NCBI GenBank assembly: GCA_016704565.1
Contig: JADIZV010000002.1
Location: 496,001 to 560,000, forward strand
Reading direction: 5' to 3'
Length of the DNA: 64,000 bases
Source of the DNA: Candidatus Phosphoribacter baldrii
GTDB lineage: Bacteria; Actinomycetota; Actinomycetes; Actinomycetales; Dermatophilaceae
In this document: one piece after another, positions 9,524 to 19,100 of the stretch
How the letters are laid out: each line of letters begins with the position of its first letter
Position numbering within the stretch: position 1 is the stretch's first letter
Notes under the pieces: model-generated
Told to the model about the DNA's origin: nothing
Database searches by the model: none
What the model saw: only the letters and a program-made list of their open reading frames with translations
Made by a program: the position numbers and the translations under genes

Positions 9524-10414
9524 ATGTCGTATGCCGTGCACCCCGCCGAGGCGACTGACCCGCCCGAGCGCGTGGGTCGCCTCGTCGAGCAGGTGCGCGC
9601 AGGCGGGGTGTTCGTGCTCACCGGGGCGGGGCTGTCGACCGATTCGGGGATCCCGGACTACCGCGGCCGCGACGGGGTGCGCCGGGTGATGCCGATGCAG
9701 TATGCCGAGTTCGCCGGTTCCAGCGCGGCGCGCCGCCGCTACTGGGCCAGGTCGTTCGTTGGCTGGCAACGGTTCCGGGAGGCGGCCCCCAACGACGGGC
9801 ACCGTTCGGTGGCACGCCTCCAACAGCTCGGGGTGGTCGAGGAACTGGTCACCCAGAACGTCGACGGCCTGCACCAGCGCGCTGGCTCGCCCGATGTCGT
9901 CGAGCTGCACGGCTCGCTGGGCGAGGTCGTCTGCCTGACCTGCGGCGACCGCAGCGCACGCCCACACGTCCAGGAGCGGCTGGCCGAGGCCAACCCGGGC
10001 TTCACCGACCATGTCCGAGGGGCGGCCCGGGACGGGTCACAGGTCAGCAGCCAGATCCGCCCGGATGGTGACATCGTCCTGGCCGACGAGGTCGTCGAGA
10101 CCTTCCGTGCCCCCACGTGCCTGGTCTGCGGGGTCGACACCCTCAAGCCCGACGTGGTCTTCTTCGGCGAGTCAGTGCCGCGCGAGCGGGTGCAGCGGTG
10201 CCTGGACGCGGTCGATGCCAGCCGCTCGGTCCTGGTCCTCGGGTCGTCGCTGGCGGTGATGTCCGGCTACCGGTTCGTCCGGCGGGCGGCGGCACGCGGC
10301 ATACCGGTCGCCATCGTCACGCGCGGGGCGACGCGCGGTGACGGCGAGGCGACCCTGCACCTGGACGCACCTCTTGCCCCGACCCTGTCGGCGCTCGTCG
10401 ACGCTCTCAGGTGA
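9524..10414 (+). CDS. Sir2-family NAD-dependent protein deacylase (sirtuin)
   Basis: Removes acyl groups from lysines while consuming NAD+. The NAD-binding signature GAGLSTDSGIPDYRG is near residue 35, QNVDGLHQRAG near 110, the catalytic His in ELHGS near 127, and a zinc-binding Cys4 set made of CLTC (near 135) and CLVC (near 200). LKPDVVFFGESVP follows the second Cys pair. The arrangement, with a large zinc lobe insertion, fits the class II (SIRT4-like) group. The ATG at 9524 is preferred; a GTG at 9503 in frame is an alternative. The 3' end overlaps the end of the convergent 10407-11216 gene by 8 nt. Confidence 0.94.
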   Translation: MSYAVHPAEATDPPERVGRLVEQVRAGGVFVLTGAGLSTDSGIPDYRGRDGVRRVMPMQYAEFAGSSAARRRYWARSFVGWQRFREAAPNDGHRSVARLQQLGVVEELVTQNVDGLHQRAGSPDVVELHGSLGEVVCLTCGDRSARPHVQERLAEANPGFTDHVRGAARDGSQVSSQIRPDGDIVLADEVVETFRAPTCLVCGVDTLKPDVVFFGESVPRERVQRCLDAVDASRSVLVLGSSLAVMSGYRFVRRAAARGIPVAIVTRGATRGDGEATLHLDAPLAPTLSALVDALR

Positions 10415-11216
10415 TCGGCTGCTCCAAGACCTGGGTGATGGCGCTCAGCGCGGCTTCGTCCCCCGCCTGTTCCACCGGGGCGAGAGTGGGTCGGCTCCAG
10501 AGCCAGCACAACAGATCCTCGGCCGTCGCCGTGATGGACGCCGGCGCGACAACGTCTGAATCCGCCTCTGCGACAAGGATGTCCGGCTCGTCGTGGGACA
10601 CCTCGTCCGGATCGGTCCCGGTGAATCGCGCCGGACTGACCAGCCAGGCGTCGCCGGTGTCCCGTGCGAACAAGCGGACCGGCAGGCCGCCGGTCGGGAT
10701 GATCCGGCCCCACGGCGGGCACCCACCGAACATCACCCGCAGCGCCTCGTCGACGCCGTCGGCGCACAACTGCGGGTCCATGGGCGTGCGCACGCCAGCG
10801 GTGAGTTCGGCGTCCAGGCGATGGACCAAGGCTTCGAGGGCCTGGCGGCGATAGGTGAACCCCACGGTCTGCTCGGTCGACCAGGTGTATGCCGGCGTTG
10901 CCGGGGGAGTCGCGGCGAGCGCGGCGACCAGTGCGGCGGAGGCGGCGCGCACGTCGTCGACCTGCTGCTCAAGGGTGCTCGCGCACGCAGGCTCGTCCAC
11001 CTGTTGCACCTGGTCTCTGGTCAGCAGCGGGCCGTTGACGACCGCGGTCCAGAAGGACTGCACTTGGGTGAGGTGATGGGCCAGATCGATCGCCGTCCAG
11101 TCCGGGCAGGTCGGCACCGGGCGATCAGCCGGAACGCCGCCCAGGGCGTTGGCGAACAACTCGGACTCGGAGACGAGGTGCTCGATATAGCGGGCGAAGG
11201 GCAGTCGGGTGCTCAT
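10407..11216 (-). CDS. Maleylpyruvate isomerase-fold (DinB/mycothiol-dependent) protein
   Basis: A 269-residue protein of the mycothiol-dependent maleylpyruvate isomerase superfamily common in actinobacteria. The N-terminal four-helix DinB-like domain shows the pattern VPTCPDWTAIDLAHHLTQVQ (about residues 33-52), with the DW..DLxxH metal-ligand region, and a second His in ALEALVHRLDAELTAG near residue 135. A C-terminal small beta domain follows (about 190-265). Members use mycothiol or act as metal-dependent transferases; the exact substrate cannot be told from sequence. It is convergent with the sirtuin gene and lies between it and lexA. Confidence 0.85.
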   Translation of the reverse strand: MSTRLPFARYIEHLVSESELFANALGGVPADRPVPTCPDWTAIDLAHHLTQVQSFWTAVVNGPLLTRDQVQQVDEPACASTLEQQVDDVRAASAALVAALAATPPATPAYTWSTEQTVGFTYRRQALEALVHRLDAELTAGVRTPMDPQLCADGVDEALRVMFGGCPPWGRIIPTGGLPVRLFARDTGDAWLVSPARFTGTDPDEVSHDEPDILVAEADSDVVAPASITATAEDLLCWLWSRPTLAPVEQAGDEAALSAITQVLEQPIT

Positions 11217-11284
11217 CGATTCAGCGTGGCATCCGGACGACCATGCCCGCCAAGGGTTTTCGACATCTGAAGGGTTTCGATGCC

Positions 11285-12025
11285 TCAGATGCGGCGCAGC
11301 ACCGCGGTGACCTTGCCCAGAATGCTCGCGTCGCGGCCGTCGATCGGCTCGTATGCCGCGTTGTGAGGGATGAGCAGCACCCGTCCCGCCTTGCGCTGGA
11401 ACGTCTTCACCGTTGCCTCGCCATCGATCATCGCCGCGACGATGTCGCCGTTGTCAGCGGTCGGCTGCTGCCGCACGACGACCCAGTCGCCGTCGCAGAT
11501 CGCCGCGTCGACCATCGAGTCGCCGACGACCTTGAGCAGGAACAGCTGTCCTTCGCCGACGATCTGGCGGGGGAGCGGGAAGACGTCTTCGACAGCCTCT
11601 TCGGCCAGGATCGGTCCACCGGCCGCGATCCGGCCGACGACTGGGACGTAGGACGCCTCGGGTCGGGCATCACCCGAGCCGGTCTCGGTGTCATGGGTCG
11701 AGCCGTGCTCCCACGAGTCGGCGCCGGCGGACGGCATACCGGTGCTGCCGCGGTAACCACGGTCCGTAGCCTTCGCGTCCGGGGAGACGACCTCAAGGGC
11801 GCGCGGCCGATTGGGGTCCTTACGCAGGTAGCCCTTGCGCTCGAGGGCGGCGAGCTGGTGGGCGACGCTCGACGGACTGGTCAGCCCGACGGCCTCGCCG
11901 ATCTCGCGCAAACTGGGCGGGTAGCCACGGCGGTCCACCGAGTTGCGGATGACCTCAAGAACGCGCCGCTGGCGCACGGTGAGCCCGTCGCCCTCGCGCT
12001 CGGGGAGCTCGGTGACCTCGGCCAT
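11285..12025 (-). CDS. lexA: LexA repressor (SOS response)
   Basis: Represses DNA-damage genes and self-cleaves when RecA is activated. The N-terminal winged HTH is at about residues 14-78 (LTVRQRRVLEVI, YPPSLREIGEAVGL). The cleavage site Ala-Gly is in RIAAGGPI near residue 132, the catalytic Ser in VGDSMVDAA near 167, and the Lys in ATVKTF near 204. The start at 12025 follows a GGAGG site (minus strand) and gives 246 residues. The linker between the DNA-binding and protease domains is about 45 residues longer and more polar than in E. coli LexA, which is usual in actinobacteria. SOS boxes lie in the upstream region shared with the divergent LysM gene, implying autoregulation. Confidence 0.97.
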   Translation of the reverse strand: MAEVTELPEREGDGLTVRQRRVLEVIRNSVDRRGYPPSLREIGEAVGLTSPSSVAHQLAALERKGYLRKDPNRPRALEVVSPDAKATDRGYRGSTGMPSAGADSWEHGSTHDTETGSGDARPEASYVPVVGRIAAGGPILAEEAVEDVFPLPRQIVGEGQLFLLKVVGDSMVDAAICDGDWVVVRQQPTADNGDIVAAMIDGEATVKTFQRKAGRVLLIPHNAAYEPIDGRDASILGKVTAVLRRI

Positions 12026-12174
12026 GGCTTCTACCTCCAGGTGACATGACGGGTGGTTCGGGGTGGCGGGGAAGGGCCTGTCGGGAGCCTTCGGAGCCGG
12101 TCCAGGACCCTCTGTCGGTGGTCGCTGCTGGACTTGCGTCCATGCACACAGGGTATGCCGTTCGGACGCATGTG

Positions 12175-12259
12175 CCAAACATCTGTTCGAGGCGTGTCTC
12201 GACTTTATCGAACGAGTGTGCTAGACATCGAACAGACGTTCTGTCGGACGCACGTTCGA
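12175..12259. promoter_or_regulatory. Cluster of three SOS (LexA) boxes
   Basis: The actinobacterial LexA site is TCGAAC-N4-GTTCGA. Three matches lie in the lexA/divS divergent region: CCAAAC-ATCT-GTTCGA at 12175-12190 (one perfect half), TCGAAC-AGAC-GTTCTG at 12228-12243 and TCGGAC-GCAC-GTTCGA at 12244-12259. The last two abut without a gap. A lone TCGAAC half site also occurs at 12208. Spacing and position fit control of both flanking genes. Confidence 0.8.
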
Positions 12260-12318
12260 TGGGACAGGCCAAGGCCGACTCGGGGACGAGGCGGCACCAC
12301 CGTGACAAGGAGAGCCAG

Positions 12319-12717
12319 ATGAGCGCCCTCGCTGCTTGGGACGTCGTCCCCGCCACCGCGCCGATCCGTGATCGTCGCGCCCACCTGCGCCTGGTCCCGC
12401 CGGTGTCGGCCGCCGTCGACGCCGCGCGCCGATCCGCTCCGGTGCGGCTGACCCTCGCCGGTCGGCTGGTCCTCGGCGCCCTGCTCGCCGTCGCTGCCCT
12501 GCTCCTGCTGAGCAGCACGGTCGGCGCGGCGCGGGCCGCCACCCCGGCGCGTGCGACGATCACGGTCCAAGCTGGCCAGACCCTGTCGGAGCTTGCTGTC
12601 GCCCATCTTCCGGAGTTGTCAGTCTCCGAAGGGGTCGCCCAACTGCAGCTCGCCAACGGCCTCAACACGCCGGCGATCCACGCCGGTCAGCGGTTGGTCA
12701 TCCCCGCCGTGCCCTGA
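12319..12717 (+). CDS. LysM-domain SOS cell-division suppressor (DivS/ChiZ type)
   Basis: Small membrane-anchored cell wall protein of 132 residues. An N-terminal cytoplasmic stretch is followed by one transmembrane segment at about residues 47-68 (LVLGALLAVAALLLLSSTVG) and a C-terminal LysM peptidoglycan-binding domain (ITVQAGQTLSELA ... NGLNTPAIHAGQRLVIP). Size, topology and position divergent from lexA match DivS of Corynebacterium and ChiZ (Rv2719c) of Mycobacterium, which stop division during DNA damage. The ATG at 12319 follows an AAGGAGAG site; upstream in-frame starts would overlap the SOS boxes. The SOS boxes upstream predict damage induction. The gene ends at a GC-rich hairpin. Confidence 0.85.
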   Translation: MSALAAWDVVPATAPIRDRRAHLRLVPPVSAAVDAARRSAPVRLTLAGRLVLGALLAVAALLLLSSTVGAARAATPARATITVQAGQTLSELAVAHLPELSVSEGVAQLQLANGLNTPAIHAGQRLVIPAVP

Positions 12718-12778
12718 GCGCGGCCCTTCGACGGTGCCACGCCTCGACCCCGTGGCATCGACCCTGTCGGGTCCGGTG

Positions 12779-12808
12779 CGTCCCGTCCGCTGTCCAGCGG
12801 GCGGGACG
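12779..12808 (+). terminator. Hairpin after the LysM gene
   Basis: A 12-bp stem (CGTCCCGTCCGC pairing with GCGGGCGGGACG, one G-U pair) with a six-base loop lies 61 nt after the stop codon. No U tract follows, as is common in high-GC actinobacteria. Confidence 0.6.
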
Positions 12809-12934
12809 TGCTGCATCGGGAGACAGGACGGGGCGAAAGCCCCACCTGTGGAAAACGTCAAAGGGGCGACGCGCGACTGGCCTAGAGTCCGGACAGGGTT
12901 GGGGTGATCGAGCCGATGGCGGAAGGAGCCACCG

Positions 12935-13288
12935 GTGTATCTGCGCGTACGCCCCGACTCACTCGACCACGCGGCAAGCGGCCTGGCGGCTCTGGCCAAG
13001 TCCATGCCCCAGGCTCAGCTGATCCGGCGCGATCTGGAGGCCGTCGGAGCGTGCCTCCCTGGGTTCGCCGCCGGGTCGGTGACGGCAAGCTCCGCCTCGG
13101 CGTCGGTGACGGCAAGCTCCGCCTCGGCGTCGGTGACCACCGGAACCGAAGGGGATCCCTGGGGGCAGTCAGTGGCCGCCCTGCGGACAGCCCTGCTTGG
13201 GCACGGAGGTGACCTTGGGCGATCGGCTCAGGGCTACCGCGACGTCGACGCAGGTCTGTCCGCCACTCGAACCGCTCTGTCCCGATGA
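12935..13288 (+). CDS. Small helical protein, possibly ESX/WXG-like, paired with a hydrolase
   Basis: A 117-residue protein starting at GTG with a GGAGCC site upstream. The N-terminal half (YLRVRPDSLDHAASGLAALAK) and C-terminal half (ALRTALLGHGGDLGRSAQGY...) look like the two helices of a WXG100/EspC-type helical hairpin, but no WXG motif is present. Between them is a low-complexity Ser/Ala/Val stretch caused by two exact copies of a 27-bp unit at 13081-13134. It overlaps the next gene by 4 nt (ATGA), so the two are translated together. Function unknown; resemblance to secreted ESX-type partners is inference from size, pairing and predicted helices. Confidence 0.7.
   Translation: MYLRVRPDSLDHAASGLAALAKSMPQAQLIRRDLEAVGACLPGFAAGSVTASSASASVTASSASASVTTGTEGDPWGQSVAALRTALLGHGGDLGRSAQGYRDVDAGLSATRTALSR
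13081..13134 (+). repeat. Two tandem copies of a 27-bp unit inside a coding region
   Basis: Units at 13081-13107 and 13108-13134 are identical and begin GACGGCAAGCTCCGCC. They add nine residues each (TASSASASV-type) to the small protein, so copy number can change without breaking the frame. Confidence 0.9.
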
Positions 13289-15102
13289 CCACCAGGATCG
13301 CCGTCAGCATCGGGGATATCCGGCGTGCACATCCTCCGGCACTGCGTGAGGTCGCCTCAAGGCTGTCGTCCCACGCCGCGATCCTCCGCGACATCTCCAC
13401 GGCCGCAACCAGATTCGCCCCGTCCACCGACGACTGGAGTGGGCCAGCGAGCGGGAGTGCGGGAGGGCGGCATACCGAGATCGCGGTCGCGGCACGCACC
13501 CTCGGTGAGGGGTTGCAGCGGTGCGCGCAGGCGATCCATGCGGCGGCCGACCAGGCGTCCGACGCAGCCCGCGCGGTCGGGCACGCGGACCGGCTCGCGG
13601 CCACGGTTGGGGCCCGGTTGCGGGACGACGGGGTCGTCGTCGGCGTGTCGGCCGTCGCCACCGGGGCCGACGCCGGGACGGTCGACGAGGTGCGCCGGAT
13701 CGCGGAGCGCGCGCGGGGAGACTATGCGGCCACGCTGCTGACGCTGCGGTCCCGCCTGGCCAGCACGGCCGCCCGGTATGCCGTGTCGCCCGACGCCGGG
13801 AGCCACCCGGGGGTCCTCGGCGCGGTCACCCCCCTGGGGCTGACCGGGTCGTTCCGCCTAGCCAGGTGGGGCAAGCGGGTCGGCCCGGACCTCACCGAGG
13901 GCATGGCCACGAACGTCGGGTGGCCGGAGATCACGGTCTTTCCGCCGCCCGACGCGCCTGCTGCGGCGAGCGCCTGGTTCGCGGCGCTCACCGGGCGCGA
14001 GCGGGACTGGCTGATCTCCCAACGGCCCGACTGGGTCGGACCGGCCGACGGGCTGCCGGCCTGGGCACGGGACCGAGCCAACCGGATCCGACTCGATCAG
14101 CTCACACAGCAGGGGGCGGCTGAGCTCACCGCCCTGCAGGAGGCGGAGCTGGACTCCGGCGAGAGAGCACGCCGACTCGGCGAGGTCAGGGCCATCGTGG
14201 ACGGACTCGCCGCAGTCCGAGCCCTCCTGGCGACCGACGACGGGCGGACTCGGCAACTGCTGAGCCTGGACCTGCAGGGACAGGTGCTCACCGCCGCGGT
14301 CACCACCGGGGACCTGGACGGGGCGGGCCACATCCCGATCTTCGTTCCCGGATTCCAGGCAGATGTGGCGGGTGACCTGGCGCGCTACTCGGCGTTGGTC
14401 GAGTCGGCCGCCGACCGCGCCGACCGCCTCTCACGCACGGCCGGGGACGGTCGCCCCGTCGTGGGCATCACCTGGCTCGGGTATGCCGCCCCGCAAGTCG
14501 GCCAGGTGCTCGTCCCGGGCAGGTCGGTGGTCGGGTGGGGACCGGCCAACGCCGGGGCGCCACGACTGGATCAGTTGCTCACCGGGCTGGATGCGGCCGG
14601 GCGCACGGCATACCCGGACGACCCGCCGCGGCTCGTGCTGTGGGGACACTCCTACGGGTCGCTTGTCGCTGGGCTGGCCCTGCGGGACGCGACCGTCCCG
14701 GTGGCGGCGGCGGTCGTCTTCGGGTCGCCGGGAATGGGGGTCAACTCGGTGGCACAGCTGCGATTGCCGCCCCAAAGGCTTTTCGTGCAGGAGGCGCTCG
14801 ACGATGTCGTCGCGGCGACCAGCCGGTTCGGGGCGGACCCGGGGCTGTGGTCGGACGCGACCCAGCTGAGCGTCGGCGAGCACCTGTTGCCGGACGGCTC
14901 ACCGGGCACGGTCGCCCGGGGGCACGAGGAATACCTCACGCCCGGCTCGACCAGTCAGTGGAACCTCGCCGCGGTGGCCGCGGGACGCACCGACCTCGTG
15001 GTCGGTCTGCCGCCGTGTCCGCCGTGGTCGCCGCTGTCCAGGAAACCGCCGCCCGTCTGCGAACGTCCGCTGCGGATCGGCTGGCTGCCCTCCCCCTTGT
15101 GA
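13285..15102 (+). CDS. DUF1023-type alpha/beta hydrolase with N-terminal helical domain, 3' frameshift likely
   Basis: A 605-residue protein. Residues 1-190 are helical and resemble the WXG-like N-terminal modules of actinobacterial DUF1023 proteins. The C-terminal part is an alpha/beta hydrolase: ITWLGYAAP near residue 395, the nucleophile elbow in WGHSYGS near 455 and an acid and His region further on (GHEEYLTPGSTSQWN near 550). The final 35 codons read a Pro/Trp-rich tail unlike the family. One frame over, the sequence reads SAAVSAVVAAVQETAARLRT... to a stop at 15149, a normal helical tail, so a base (probably a G at 15004-15005) seems to be missing. Coupled to the preceding small gene. 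It sits between divS and nrdR, which are neighbours in other actinobacteria. Confidence 0.82.
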   Translation: MTTRIAVSIGDIRRAHPPALREVASRLSSHAAILRDISTAATRFAPSTDDWSGPASGSAGGRHTEIAVAARTLGEGLQRCAQAIHAAADQASDAARAVGHADRLAATVGARLRDDGVVVGVSAVATGADAGTVDEVRRIAERARGDYAATLLTLRSRLASTAARYAVSPDAGSHPGVLGAVTPLGLTGSFRLARWGKRVGPDLTEGMATNVGWPEITVFPPPDAPAAASAWFAALTGRERDWLISQRPDWVGPADGLPAWARDRANRIRLDQLTQQGAAELTALQEAELDSGERARRLGEVRAIVDGLAAVRALLATDDGRTRQLLSLDLQGQVLTAAVTTGDLDGAGHIPIFVPGFQADVAGDLARYSALVESAADRADRLSRTAGDGRPVVGITWLGYAAPQVGQVLVPGRSVVGWGPANAGAPRLDQLLTGLDAAGRTAYPDDPPRLVLWGHSYGSLVAGLALRDATVPVAAAVVFGSPGMGVNSVAQLRLPPQRLFVQEALDDVVAATSRFGADPGLWSDATQLSVGEHLLPDGSPGTVARGHEEYLTPGSTSQWNLAAVAAGRTDLVVGLPPCPPWSPLSRKPPPVCERPLRIGWLPSPL

Positions 15103-15260
15103 CCTTCGCCGCGGCGCCCTCATCCCGGGCCGAGCGCGCACCCGCCTAAGCCACCGACACGTGCGCACCTGCCGAAGCCACCGAAACGCGCGACACGCGC
15201 GACACGCTGCGGATTCCGCAGGATCGCTTGACAGGACCTGGGTCGACAGGTCACAGTTAC

Positions 15261-15308
15261 CCCTACATCTAGTAGTTACAGGCGTGTAACTCATCCACAT
15301 GTAGTCCA
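15261..15308 (+). promoter_or_regulatory. Paired NrdR boxes flanking a perfect palindrome
   Basis: Two similar sites, CCCTACATCTAGTAGT at 15261-15276 and ATCCACATGTAGTCCA at 15293-15308, share the core ACATSTAGT and are exactly 32 bp apart. NrdR boxes normally come as such pairs about three helical turns apart. Between and overlapping them is a 7-bp perfect inverted repeat, AGTTACA-GGCG-TGTAACT at 15274-15291. A TTGACA at 15228-15233 could be a -35 element. The site precedes nrdR-nrdJ. The rest of 15103-15431 holds no gene that I can see. Confidence 0.72.
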
Positions 15309-15431
15309 CAAGCACAGGTGAGTTACCCACACGCTGTCCACACGGCATACCAGGGTCGTCCACCGGACATCCCCAGGAATGTCCACAGGGACGCAGTCTG
15401 ACGCAAAAGTCGAGGGGGAGGGGGTCCGCAC

Positions 15432-16052
15432 ATGCACTGTCCATTCTGTCGCCACGGGGACTCCCGGGTCATCGACTCGCGCACCACCGACGACGGCACC
15501 GCGATCCGCCGACGTCGGCAGTGTCCCGAGTGCGGACGACGGTTCACGACGGTCGAGACGGCCAGCTTGTCGGTCGTCAAGCGGTCGGGGGCGACCGAAC
15601 CGTTCAGCCGCCAGAAGGTCCTCGTCGGCGTCCGCAAGGCCTGCCAGGGCCGACCGGTGACCGAGGACCAGCTCGCCCTGCTGGCCCAGCGCGTCGAGGA
15701 GTCGGTCCGCGCCACCGGCAGCGCCGAGGTCGACGCCCACGAGGTCGGGTTGGCGGTCCTTGAGCCGCTGCGCGAGCTTGACGAGGTCGCCTACTTGCGG
15801 TTCGCCTCGGTCTACCAGGCGTTCAACAGCCTCGAGGACTTCGAGGCCGCGATCACCCTGCTGCGTGCCGAACGGGAGGCGACCGGCCGCGAGCCGGCCC
15901 ACCTGCTCGGCGGGACGGCATACCACGCTGGTATGCCGCACACCACCTCAGGCGCGCTCGCGGGCTCCGCGGGACCCGGCACGAGACTCGGCGCGGGACC
16001 GGGCGTGAGACCGGGCGCGGGACCCGGCGCCACCCCAGTCACACCCCACTGA
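15432..16052 (+). CDS. nrdR: Transcriptional repressor NrdR
   Basis: Zinc-finger/ATP-cone repressor of ribonucleotide reductase genes; it senses ATP/dATP levels. The N-terminal zinc ribbon is MHCPFC (residues 1-6) with CPECGRRF near residue 34, followed by the ATP-cone (VVKRSGATEPFSRQKVLVGV from about residue 48 to 138). At 206 residues it is about 50 longer than usual: the extra C-terminal tail is Gly/Pro/Ala-rich with repeats of the type GAGPGxRPGAGPG. The gene precedes nrdJ, and paired NrdR boxes upstream predict autoregulation and control of nrdJ. Confidence 0.96.
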   Translation: MHCPFCRHGDSRVIDSRTTDDGTAIRRRRQCPECGRRFTTVETASLSVVKRSGATEPFSRQKVLVGVRKACQGRPVTEDQLALLAQRVEESVRATGSAEVDAHEVGLAVLEPLRELDEVAYLRFASVYQAFNSLEDFEAAITLLRAEREATGREPAHLLGGTAYHAGMPHTTSGALAGSAGPGTRLGAGPGVRPGAGPGATPVTPH

Positions 16053-16173
16053 ACGGCCCGGCCCCGACACCCGGATAAGCACGGGAGGGCTGTCGGTGGT
16101 CGGTGATGGACTTGATACGAGCTCGACGAAGACACCAAAGACGAAGACAGCACAGTCAGGGAGGACCCCAGTC

Positions 16174-19100
16174 ATGACGGAAACCGCGAACCGGTCGACC
16201 GCCCGCAAGAGCCCACGCGGCAAGGGCGTCACGGTGGAGCGCATCTACACCACGCCCGGCGTGCACCCGTATGACGAGGTGACCTGGGAGCGACGGGATG
16301 TCGTCCAGACCAACTGGAAGAGCGGCGAGACGATCTTCGAGCAGCGCGGGGTGGAGTTCCCCGACTTCTGGTCGGTCAACGCTGGCGCGATCGTCACGAC
16401 GAAGTATTTCCGCGGCGCGCTCGGCACGCCGGCCCGCGAGTGGTCGCTGCGCCAGCTCATCGACCGCGTCGTGCTCACCTACGCCAAGGCGGGCAAGGAG
16501 CATGGCTACTTCGGGTCCGACGAGGACGCCGAGATCTTCGAGCACGAGCTGACCTATGCGCTGCTGCACCAGGTGTTCTCGTTCAACTCCCCGGTGTGGT
16601 TCAACGTCGGCACGCCCAGCCACAGCAGGTGTCGGCGTGTTTCATTCTCTCCGTTGACGATTCGATGGACTCGATCCTCAACTGGTACAAGGAGGAGGGG
16701 AAGATCTTCCAGGGTGGGTCCGGTGCCGGGCTCAACCTGAGCCGGATCCGCGCCTCCAGCGAGCTGCTCTCCTCGGGCGGCACGGCTTCCGGTCCGGTGT
16801 CGTTCATGCGCGGCGCCGACGCGTCCGCCGGGACGATCAAGTCCGGCGGGGCGACCCGGCGGGCGGCCAAGATGGTCGTCCTCGACGTCGACCACCCCGA
16901 CATCGAGGAGTTCATCGACACCAAGGCGCGCGAGGAAGACAAGATCCGCGCCCTGCGTGACGCCGGGTTCGACATGGACCTGGGCGGCAAGGACATCGTG
17001 TCCGTGCAATACCAGAACGCCAACAACTCGGTCCGGGTCTCCGACGAGTTCATGCGGGCCGTCGAGGAAGGCACGTCCTTCGGGCTGCGTGGCCGGATGG
17101 ACAACCGCGTGCTGCGCGAGGTCGACGCCCGGGAGCTGTTCGACAAGATCGCCAAGGCCGCGTGGGAGTGCGCCGACCCGGGCATTCAGTACGACGACAC
17201 GATCAACGACTGGCACACCAACCCCGAGACCGGCCGGATCACCGCGTCCAACCCCTGCTCGGAGTACATGTCGCTGGACAACTCCTCGTGCAACCTCGCC
17301 TCGCTCAACCTGCTGAAGTTCCTGCGCGACGACGACACCTTCGATGCCGCGACCTTCCAGAAGGTCGTCGAGCTCGTCATCACGGCGATGGACATCTCGA
17401 TCTGCTTCGCCGACTTCCCGACCGAGTCGATCGGGATCACCACCCGCGACTACCGCCAGCTGGGCATCGGTTACGCCAACCTCGGCGCGCTGCTCATGGC
17501 CACCGGCCACGGCTACGACTCCGACGGTGGCCGCTCGCTCGCGGCGAGCATCACCAGCCTGCTCACCGGGGCGGCATACAAGCGCTCCGCCGAGATGGCG
17601 GCCGTGGTCGGTCCGTATGCCGGTTACGCCCGCAACGCCAAGGCCCACCAGCGGGTGATGCGCAAGCACCAGGGCGCCAATGACGCAGTCCGCACCTACG
17701 ACGTCATGGACCGTGAGATCCACGACGCGGCCACCAAGGCCTGGGACGCGGTCGTCAAGCTGGGAGAGCGCAACGGCTTCCGCAACGCGCAGGCGTCGGT
17801 GCTGGCCCCCACGGGGACCATCGGCTTCATGATGGACTGCGACACGACTGGCATCGAGCCGGACTTCTCGCTGGTCAAGTTCAAGAAGCTCGTCGGTGGC
17901 GGGTCGATGCAGATCGTCAACCTCACCATCCCGCGGGCGCTGAAGAAGCTGGGCTACCAGCAGGAGTCGATCGAGGCGATCGTCGAGTACATCGCCGACA
18001 AGGGTCACGTCATCGACGCCCCGGGTCTCAAGCCCGAGCACTACGACATCTTCGACTGCGCGATGGGTGCCCGGGCGATCTCGCCGATGGGCCACGTGCG
18101 GATGATGGCGGCCTGCCAGCCGTTCCTGTCCGGTGCCATCTCCAAGACGGTCAACCTGCCCGAGACGGCCACGGTCGAGGAGATCGCCGACGTCTACATG
18201 CAGGGCTGGAAGCTGGGCATCAAGGCCCTGGCGGTCTACCGCGACAACTGCAAGGTCGGTCAGCCGCTGTCCGACGGCGGGTCGACCGCCAAGGACGCGG
18301 CTGCCGCCAAGGTCGCAGGGGCGGCCGCGGCTGCTGAGCCGGTCGTCAAGGTGGTCGAGCGGGTCGAATACCGCCCGGTCCGCAAGCGTCTGCCCAAGCG
18401 TCGCCCGAGCCAGACGATCTCGTTCTCGGTCGGTGGCGCGGAGGGTTACCTCACCGCCGGGTCCTACCCCGACGACGGTCTGGGCGAGTTGTTCGTCAAG
18501 CTCGGCAAGCAGGGCTCGACCCTGGCCGGCGTGATGGACTCGTTCGCCATCGCTGTGTCGATCGGCCTGCAATACGGGGTGCCGTTGGAGACCTTTGTCG
18601 AGAAGTTCACCAACCTGCGCTTCGAGCCGGCCGGACCGACCGACGACCCGGACATCCGGATGGCGCAGTCGATCATGGACTACGTCTTCCGTCGTCTGGC
18701 GCTGGACTACCTCGACTTCGAGACCCGCTCGTTCATGGGGATCCACACGGCCGAGGAGCGCGCGCGTCACCTGGAGACCGGCTCGTATGCCGCCCCCGAC
18801 GCCTCCGACGACGACTACGAGGACGAGCTCGAAGCCTCGGCGCAGTCGATGGTCCGGCACTCGCCAGTGGCGCCGGAGAAGCCGACCACGGCTGGTGCTG
18901 GCGCAGCGGCAGGCGGGTCGTCGGCGCAGGCTCCGGTGGTCGCGACGGCTCTCGCGGGCAAGTCGGTCGACCATGCGGACGAGGTCATCTCTGGTGCAGG
19001 CGCTGCGTCGGCCCGCGAGGTGTCGATCGAGATCCACTCGTCGCAGGACCTGCTGGCCAAGTTCCAGGGCAAGGCCGCCGACGCTCCGATGTGCATGACC

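Noticed and set aside
12840..12860. CTGTGGAAAAC near 12845 and 26178 as DnaA boxes
   Set aside because: Single imperfect matches without clustering or AT-rich unwinding region; no origin features.
16600..16640. Programmed -1 frameshift to make NrdJ
   Set aside because: No slippery X-XXY-YYZ heptamer or downstream pseudoknot is visible, and adding a single C restores the family sequence exactly.
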